Below are positions 5,946-10,988 of a DNA stretch of 10,988 nt, in pieces. The stretch covers positions 1-10,988 of the forward strand of contig JALORV010000009.1 of assembly GCA_025458735.1 (NCBI GenBank), written 5' to 3'. Numbering within the stretch: the first letter of the stretch is position 1; each line of letters begins with the position of its first letter. Made by a program: the position numbers and the translations under genes. The notes beneath the pieces are model-generated. The model did not search any database. It was given only the letters and a program-made list of their open reading frames with translations, and had not been told where the DNA came from. The stretch comes from Burkholderiaceae bacterium. Its GTDB lineage: Bacteria; Pseudomonadota; Gammaproteobacteria; Burkholderiales; Burkholderiaceae.

Positions 5946-8176
5946 GGATGGTCCTCTGGATGCGTCGCGGGATGTCGGGAACCGGTGGGAAACCCGGCCA
6001 GCTGCCAATTGGCCCAGAAGCCGAACCGGCAGTGAAGCTGGCTCAAGCTGGCCTGTCGATGGGCCTGCGCCGGTGTCTTGCCTGCGGCCAGCGCGGCATG
6101 GAAGCCCTGCATGAAGGCGCAGGCCACGGCCGACTGCGCCGCCCACAGACTGGTCAGCACATGGCGCGCACCGGCCTGGAACAAGGGCATGGCCAGCCCC
6201 AGCCACTCGTCCGACACGAGCGCCACGCCGTCGATCTGCTCGCCGTGCCGGCCCACGTCGCAGGCGCTCATGCACACCACCTCGGCCTTCAAGTCCACGC
6301 CGAACAATTCACTGGCGCGCAGCGCCTCGTTGCCCAGGTACAGGCTGGCATCGAGCGGGCTTTCGGGCACGAAGCTGCCGTGGCAGGCGAGGTGGATGAC
6401 GTCGAAACGCGGCCAGTCGGCAAGCGGCGCCCGCGCCGAGAATCCTTCGTCCGGCGACAGCACGTGCTGCTGCACAGGGTGACCCAGCGGCTGCCAGGCC
6501 TCGGCGATGCCGCGCAGTTCGTCGACCACGTCGTACAACGGCTGGCTGCGAAAGCCGTCCTGCTCGCAGCCCAGCAGCAGCACCTCGCGTGGCGCAGCGC
6601 CCGACCCCGGATCGGCTGCCGAAGGAAAGGGCAAGGCCAGCGTCGGCAGCATCTGCATGGCGAAGCGTTCGATCAGCAGGCCGGTGGGGGCATCCGCCGG
6701 TCCCAGCTGCATGGCATGCAAGGGCAGCTGCCTGAGCTGGCGGTGGGGCGTGACGAGCAGGGTGTGGCAACCCTGCAGGGCTTCGAGCACCGCGGGCGGC
6801 AGCAGACGGTCGCCCAGCGGTGCGGGCAGGGGCTGCTCGATGAAACCCGGGTGCCGGCCCGCGAACGCCCGTGTGCGTGCTTCCAGCGCCCCCAGCGCTT
6901 CGCCGGTCCACATCACCTGGGCCAGGCGGGGCTGGCGGTCGCTGCCGGCATGAAACACCAGCAGGCGCCAGTCGCCCCGCTCGGGCAGCCAGTACCAGGA
7001 CACCACGCCGCACCCGGCGGGCAGCCGCGCGAGCTGCGCCTGCAGGTCCAGTGGCGGCGGCAGTTGCATGGCGGCGGCGACGCGGGGGCTTTGTCGCATG
7101 GCCTGCTGCATGAGCGACTGGCGCTCGGCCGCCAACGCCGCGCGGCGCTCCAGCGCCGCCTCGCTGCCCGAGCCCTGCGCCTCCAGCGACTGCAGGCGGC
7201 GATCCAGATCCTGCAGCGGCCCGGCGATGGCCGGATCCAGACTGCGCAGCCATCCGCCCTGCGTCATGGCCTGCCGCAGCGAGAAGCTCTTGGCGCGTTC
7301 GGCCACCTGCCAGGCGCGCAAGATGGCCGGCGGCCGGGCCGCGGCCGGATCGACCCAGCGCAGGGCCAGCGCGAGCGCCTGGTCGAACCGGTCCTGCTGG
7401 GCGGCCAGGTAGCGCTGCTGGTCGAACATGCTGCGCTGGGCGCGGGTGAGCTGCTCGACGGTGGCCAGCGCCCGCTCGGCCAGCGGCCAGCTCGCCTCGT
7501 TGCCGCGCGCCCGTGCCAGCGTCAGGGCCGCGCCGGCGGCAATGTCCGGCGGGCCGGGCTGTTCGAAGAAGGCCCAGGCCCCCGCCGCCAGCGGCTCGGC
7601 CTCGCACGGCCGTCCCAGCGACAGCAGCGCTCGCGCCTCGGTGAGCTCGGTGGCACGCAGGCCGCGCCAGTGGCCGCCGGCCTGCATCGGCGGCGCCAGC
7701 GCGCGCGCGCAGCGTGCCATCTCGGCCGGGTCGCCGCGCCACTCCGCCAGCCGCATGGCGCAGGCCTCGGTGATCCAGGCATTGGCGTCGTCGGCCAGTT
7801 CCCGGCGCAGCGCCTGCAGCGCCTGTGCGGCCGCGGCGTCGTCGTGCCACGGGGAATAGGGTGCGCCGTACAGGCGCGCGCGGGCATCGAGCAGCAGGGT
7901 GCGGACGGTGTGGCGCGGCAAGGGCTTGAGCCGGTCGATCAGGGTCTCGGCCTCGTCGAGATCGGCAGCGGCCTCCTTCAGGCGCATGGCCCAGTGCCGG
8001 ATGCCGGCGCGCTGCACCAGGGTGTCGGCCAGTTCATGGGCCAGCGCGCCATCGCCGGACTGTGCCTCGTGCCGCCCGCGCAGGCGGTCGATGAGCGCGC
8101 TCAGGCTCTCGTCGGCGGCCAGCAGTTCGCCGTCTTCGGCATCCAGCGTGGCGAGATCGCGCTCGGCCTTGCTCAC
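5942..8176 (-). CDS. TPR-CHAT cysteine protease
   Basis: A 744-residue protein with an N-terminal helical repeat region and a C-terminal CHAT protease domain (clan CD, the caspase/separase relatives). Residues ~1-330 are Ala/Leu/Arg-rich helices with TPR-like periodicity (for example WPLAERALATVEQL and DQALALALRWVDP). A probable coiled-coil or helical linker follows at ~335-390. The CHAT domain begins about 410 and shows LLVTPHRQLRQLPLHAMQL from 473, VIHLACHGSF with catalytic H599, and VCMSACDVGR with catalytic C639, then the usual LFQAGARHVLTSLW and FGFWANWQLAG. Known TPR-CHAT proteases such as Csx29 of Craspase cleave a partner after a sensor is triggered. The start is GTG at 8176, 17 nt after the preceding stop, with no strong Shine-Dalgarno, which suggests coupled translation. 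Its substrate may be the caspase fusion or the EACC1-like protein (inference). Confidence 0.93.
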   Translation of the reverse strand: MSKAERDLATLDAEDGELLAADESLSALIDRLRGRHEAQSGDGALAHELADTLVQRAGIRHWAMRLKEAAADLDEAETLIDRLKPLPRHTVRTLLLDARARLYGAPYSPWHDDAAAAQALQALRRELADDANAWITEACAMRLAEWRGDPAEMARCARALAPPMQAGGHWRGLRATELTEARALLSLGRPCEAEPLAAGAWAFFEQPGPPDIAAGAALTLARARGNEASWPLAERALATVEQLTRAQRSMFDQQRYLAAQQDRFDQALALALRWVDPAAARPPAILRAWQVAERAKSFSLRQAMTQGGWLRSLDPAIAGPLQDLDRRLQSLEAQGSGSEAALERRAALAAERQSLMQQAMRQSPRVAAAMQLPPPLDLQAQLARLPAGCGVVSWYWLPERGDWRLLVFHAGSDRQPRLAQVMWTGEALGALEARTRAFAGRHPGFIEQPLPAPLGDRLLPPAVLEALQGCHTLLVTPHRQLRQLPLHAMQLGPADAPTGLLIERFAMQMLPTLALPFPSAADPGSGAAPREVLLLGCEQDGFRSQPLYDVVDELRGIAEAWQPLGHPVQQHVLSPDEGFSARAPLADWPRFDVIHLACHGSFVPESPLDASLYLGNEALRASELFGVDLKAEVVCMSACDVGRHGEQIDGVALVSDEWLGLAMPLFQAGARHVLTSLWAAQSAVACAFMQGFHAALAAGKTPAQAHRQASLSQLHCRFGFWANWQLAGFPTGSRHPATHPEDHP

Positions 8177-8193
8177 GGCATGCGGCGCAAGGT

Positions 8194-9471
8194 TCAGGCG
8201 GCGGCCCGCGCTGTGATCGCGGCTTTCAGGTGCTGGCGCTCCAGCGCGCGGTCGTTGAGCTTGGACGCCACCCGGGCCAGCCTTTCATGGCTGCGTGCCA
8301 CCAGTTCCTTCACGCCGATCTGCTGCGCGCGTTCCAGGCATTCCCGGTAGGCCGCGCGGGCGTCGTCGTTGCGCCCCTCCAGCATGGCCGAAGTGCCTTC
8401 CATCTCGCGACGCGACCACTCCCCGAACAGCACCGAGAACTGCACCTGACGCGGCAGCTCGTCGAAGGGCACCGGCAGCGGGAACTGGATCGGCCAGCGC
8501 TGCCGGAAGGGCTCGGGGCCATCGACATAGTGGTCTTCGATGACCAGCGCCTTGCTGCCGACGTCGTTGGCGCCCATGGCCTCGAGCTCGGCCATCACCG
8601 CGTCGGCCTGGCCGGACATCGCCAGCGCGGTGATGTCGGCCTTCAGTTGTTCGGTGCCACCGGGGTAGTGGCCGGTGCGCGTCAGTTCACGCACGCCGGC
8701 CAGCACGGCCTGGGGATCCACGTCGCGCCCCTTCGAGGGCGGGCTCACGGCGGCCTTCATGGGCATGGGCTTGCTCCTCGGAGGTTCGGCCTCGATCCGC
8801 TGGCGTTCCGCCCAAAGCTGGTGGCTGGCCGCCAACACGGCCTGGAAGAAGGCCTGCACGTCTTGCAGCATGTTCATCCGTTGCTGCCATGCAGGGTCGC
8901 GTTGACCGGTCTGCAACCGCGCCATGCCATAGGTGATGCGGTCCTCGATCGATCCGCCCCAGGAGTTGCCCTCGGCCGACTGGTGCTCCTGGATGCGGCT
9001 GGCGCAGTTGTCGACCATCTGCTGGACATGGGACGCGAATTGCCGATAGCCGGCCGGCGTGAGCTGGCGCACATGCGCCACCAGGGCCCGCTGGCGCCCG
9101 GGTCCGTCGAGTTCGTCGTACCAGCGGCCCAGCAGGGCCAGGTCGTCGTCGAACGACTGGGTCGGGCCGGGCGAGGCCGGCGCCGGCACATCGCGCGGGA
9201 GTTCGCCGCGGCGTGCGGTATCGGCCGATTCGAGCAGGCGCTGCAAGCCTGCCTTGCGGGCAGGATCGTGCTCCTGGTTGACCAGCATCGACAACGTGAC
9301 CTTCAGGCCAGCAAAGCCGGCGTCGGACAGGCCCTGGGTGTAGGCCCGCAGTTGTCGAACCACATCGGCCGGCGTTGCACCCAGGGCCTGGTTGGCAAAG
9401 CTCACGTGCTGCAGATACGCTGCGCCGGCGTTGACCAACTTGCCCAGACCCGACAACAAGCCACTTGCCAT
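8194..9471 (-). CDS. Helical/TPR protein of unknown function, first gene of the CHAT-caspase operon
   Basis: A 425-residue, mostly helical protein without a recognised catalytic domain. The C-terminus at about 349-420 looks like two or three TPR-type hairpins (GEWSRREMEGTSAMLEGRND, then DDARAAYRECLERAQQIG and ELVARSHERLARVASKLND). The middle (about 115-245) is a separate helical segment with WYDELDGPGRQRALVAHVRQ and QQMVDNCASRIQEHQS. A proline-rich hinge with PMPMKAAVSPP lies near 252, and residues ~265-345 form a mixed region. No membrane helix or NTPase motif is visible. I chose the ATG at 9471 because GGAGG sits 5 nt upstream; in-frame starts at 9486 and 9510 lack a good site. As first gene it is the best candidate for sensor, scaffold or inhibitor of the two proteases, but this is inference from position. 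Confidence 0.8.
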   Translation of the reverse strand: MASGLLSGLGKLVNAGAAYLQHVSFANQALGATPADVVRQLRAYTQGLSDAGFAGLKVTLSMLVNQEHDPARKAGLQRLLESADTARRGELPRDVPAPASPGPTQSFDDDLALLGRWYDELDGPGRQRALVAHVRQLTPAGYRQFASHVQQMVDNCASRIQEHQSAEGNSWGGSIEDRITYGMARLQTGQRDPAWQQRMNMLQDVQAFFQAVLAASHQLWAERQRIEAEPPRSKPMPMKAAVSPPSKGRDVDPQAVLAGVRELTRTGHYPGGTEQLKADITALAMSGQADAVMAELEAMGANDVGSKALVIEDHYVDGPEPFRQRWPIQFPLPVPFDELPRQVQFSVLFGEWSRREMEGTSAMLEGRNDDARAAYRECLERAQQIGVKELVARSHERLARVASKLNDRALERQHLKAAITARAAA

Positions 9472-9709
9472 GTCGACCTCCGCCATGACGCTGCCGTGAC
9501 CCCGGGGCACGGCCCCTGGGGCAATACTAGATCTCGGTCGGCTGTCCGTGACGAGCGGGACCGCTTCGTTCTAGGGGTGCGCAGGCAAGCCCGCCGTGGG
9601 TCCGGATCAGGCCGAGCGCGGGGCGACCTGGGCCCGCGGCACAATTGACGCGGCGGGCCGGCTCCAGCATCGGCCACCGCGCCATAACAACGACAACGAG
9701 GAGACACGC
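9472..9709. promoter_or_regulatory. Divergent intergenic region with operon leader hairpin
   Basis: This 238-bp region must hold the promoter of the minus-strand operon and that of the plus-strand symporter gene. A strong hairpin lies at 9500-9521 (CCCCGGGGC, loop ACG, GCCCC-T-GGGG; 9 bp with one bulged T), 29 bp upstream of the operon start. On the minus strand TAGTAT (complement of 9524-9529) is a possible -10 box without a good -35. On the plus strand TTGACG at 9645-9650 resembles a -35 but has no good -10 at the right spacing. Promoter calls are therefore tentative. Confidence 0.35.
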
Positions 9710-10554
9710 ATGGGCGAGGCCATCGACCAGGTGCGGCTGAACTTCAACCCGCAGGCGCAGCTGGGCCTTTCGCTCGTGCTCGCGCTGGTGATGTTCGGCA
9801 TCGCGCTCGACCTGCGCGTGGCCGACTTCTCACCTTCCTGCTGATCCAGGCGGTGCGGCCGCTGCCGTCGATCGCGCTCGGCATGCTGCTCGTGTCGTCG
9901 TGCCCGGCAGGGCACATCTCCAACTTCTTCACCCACCGTGCGCGCGGCAATGCGGCGCTGTCGGTCTCGATCAGCACGCTGTCGACGGCGGGCGCGCTGT
10001 TCTTCACGCCGCTCAACGTCGCCTTCTGGGGCTCGCTGGATCCGGCGATGAATGCGCTGCTGCGCTCGTTCTCGCTCGACCCGCTGCACATGCTGTTCGA
10101 CCTGTCGCTGATCCTCGGCCTGCCGCTCGCCGCGGGCATGTTCATCGCGCACCGGTACGCGGCGCTGGCCGGCAAGGTGCACGGCCCGATGCGCAACTTC
10201 TCGCTCCTCGTGCTGGTCGGCTTCGTCCTCGCCGCGCTGGCGCTGAACTGGGGCTTCTTCCTGCAGTACGGGCGCTTCGTCGTCGTCGTCGTCTTCATCC
10301 ACAACGCGCTCGCGCTGGCCAGCGGCTACGGCCTGGCGCGCGCGGCCGGGCTCGCCGAGCGCGACTGCCGCGCGGTCGCCTTCGAGACCGGCATCCAGAA
10401 CTCGGGCCTGGGCCTCGTGCTCGTCTTCAACTTCTTCGGCGGCCTGGGCGGCATGGCGATCGTGACAGCATGGTGGGGCATCTGGCACATCGTCGCCGGG
10501 ATGGCCTTGTCGACCTTCTGGATGCAGCGCGTGCCGGCGGGGGCAACGCCATGA
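9710..10554 (+). pseudogene. Bile acid:sodium symporter (BASS) family gene with internal deletion and frameshift
   Basis: Translation starts at the ATG at 9710, with GAGGAGA upstream, and gives 44 residues including the first transmembrane helix (LGLSLVLALVMFGIALDLRV) before a TGA at 9842-9844. The rest of the family sequence continues in another frame from about 9832: TFLLIQAVRPLPSIALGML, then the family motif CPAGHISNFFTHRARGNAAL, several membrane helices, and ETGIQNSGLGLVL near the end. Compared with intact BASS proteins as I remember them, about 24 residues including most of the second helix are missing between ADF and TFLL. The net loss must be one more than a multiple of three, for example ~73 nt. 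Intact members import bile acids or other organic anions with sodium. The downstream part could in principle start at the GTG at 9853, but would lack the N-terminal helices. A sequence or assembly error is possible. Confidence 0.8.
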
Positions 10555-10988
10555 GCCCGGCCCGACGGGTTCTCGTCACCGGTGGCGGCGGCTACCTCGG
10601 CAGCCAGGTCGTCGCCGCGCTCGCCGGGCGCGGCACCGAGGCGGTGGTCAGTCTGGACGTGCGCGAGGCGCCGCCCGAGCGCCGCCGGCCCGGCGTCGTT
10701 CACGCCGCGGCGGACATCCGCGACCGCAGCCGCCTCGAGGCGCTGTTGCGCGAGCACGCCATCGACACCGTCGTCCACCTCGCCGCGATCGTCACGCCGG
10801 GCAAGAAGGCCGACCGCGACTTCGAGTACCAGGTCGACGTCGTCGGCACCGGCAACGTCCTCGACGCCTGCGTCGCCGCGGGCGTGGGTCATGTCGTGAT
10901 CTCGTCGTCGGGCGCGGCTTACGGCTATCACGCCGACAACCCGGCCTGGCTGACCGAGGACGACGCGATCCGCGGCAACCAGGAGTTC
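10551..10988 (+). CDS. NAD-dependent epimerase/dehydratase (extended SDR), N-terminal part
   Basis: The first 146 residues of an extended short-chain dehydrogenase/reductase, cut by the window edge. Residues 6-18 are VLVTGGGGYLGSQ, the TGxxGxxG NAD(P)-binding loop; D36 in VSLDVRE ends the second strand and favours NAD over NADP. HAAADIRD, VVHLAAIV and HVVISSSGAAYGY are the following Rossmann strand motifs of the family. The catalytic YxxxK lies beyond the window. Members act on nucleotide sugars or on other hydroxyl/keto substrates, and the substrate cannot be told here. The ATG overlaps the stop of the symporter frame in an ATGA, so this gene was translationally coupled to the symporter and may be affected by its disruption. 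Confidence 0.88.
   Translation, partial: MSPARRVLVTGGGGYLGSQVVAALAGRGTEAVVSLDVREAPPERRRPGVVHAAADIRDRSRLEALLREHAIDTVVHLAAIVTPGKKADRDFEYQVDVVGTGNVLDACVAAGVGHVVISSSGAAYGYHADNPAWLTEDDAIRGNQEF

Noticed and set aside
8173..8181. Two-codon mini-ORF (ATG CCG TGA) on the minus strand whose stop overlaps the CHAT GTG start
   Set aside because: Interesting for start coupling but too short to call; likely chance in this GC-rich context.
5948..8350. 800-codon plus-strand open frame opposite the CHAT gene
   Set aside because: It is a high-GC antisense shadow. The translation is compositionally odd (Gln/Arg/Gly/His-rich) with no recognisable domain, while the minus strand encodes a clear TPR-CHAT protein.
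8230..9648. 472-codon plus-strand frame opposite the TPR gene
   Set aside because: Shadow frame; the minus-strand gene has a good Shine-Dalgarno and operon context.
1..10988. CRISPR array or type III-E Craspase locus linked to the TPR-CHAT protein
   Set aside because: No repeat-spacer structure and no gRAMP or other Cas protein is visible anywhere in the window.

Overview
The window looks like chromosome from a high-GC betaproteobacterium, probably order Burkholderiales. The right three quarters are very GC-rich with strong third-position G/C bias, and the protein families (bile acid:sodium symporter, extended SDR, P450, PRTRC D-like ParM) are common there. The genus cannot be fixed from the sequence alone.

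Region 1 (1-2240) is one end of an integrated genomic island or ICE. It holds the tail of an actin-like ParM/StbA (PRTRC D-like) segregation ATPase, a translationally coupled 93-aa protein that may be its adaptor, and a convergent P4-type tyrosine integrase. Upstream of the integrase is an AT-rich stretch with short direct repeats. The island ends at a 48-nt copy of the 3' half of tRNA-Arg(ACG), which is the attachment site. The terminator hairpin that presumably served the original tRNA gene follows directly.

Region 2 (2380-3537) is a minus-strand cytochrome P450 with intact heme-binding and ExxR motifs but an atypical I-helix.

Region 3 (3683-9471) is the most interesting part. It is a minus-strand four-gene operon, in transcription order: a helical/TPR protein (425 aa), a TPR-CHAT cysteine protease (744 aa), a 117-aa protein resembling effector-associated constant component 1 (EACC1), and a fusion of an SGNH/GDSL hydrolase with a metacaspase/orthocaspase domain (618 aa). 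The catalytic residues of all three enzyme domains are visible. Two clan CD proteases plus a hydrolase effector, with a small constant component and TPR scaffolds, suggest a protease-cascade conflict, immunity or regulated-death system. That function is inferred from domains and gene order, not shown.

Region 4 (9472-10988) begins with a divergent intergenic region. It then has a plus-strand bile acid:sodium symporter gene broken by an internal deletion and frameshift near residue 40, overlapped by 4 bp by the start of an NAD-dependent epimerase/SDR gene that runs off the window.
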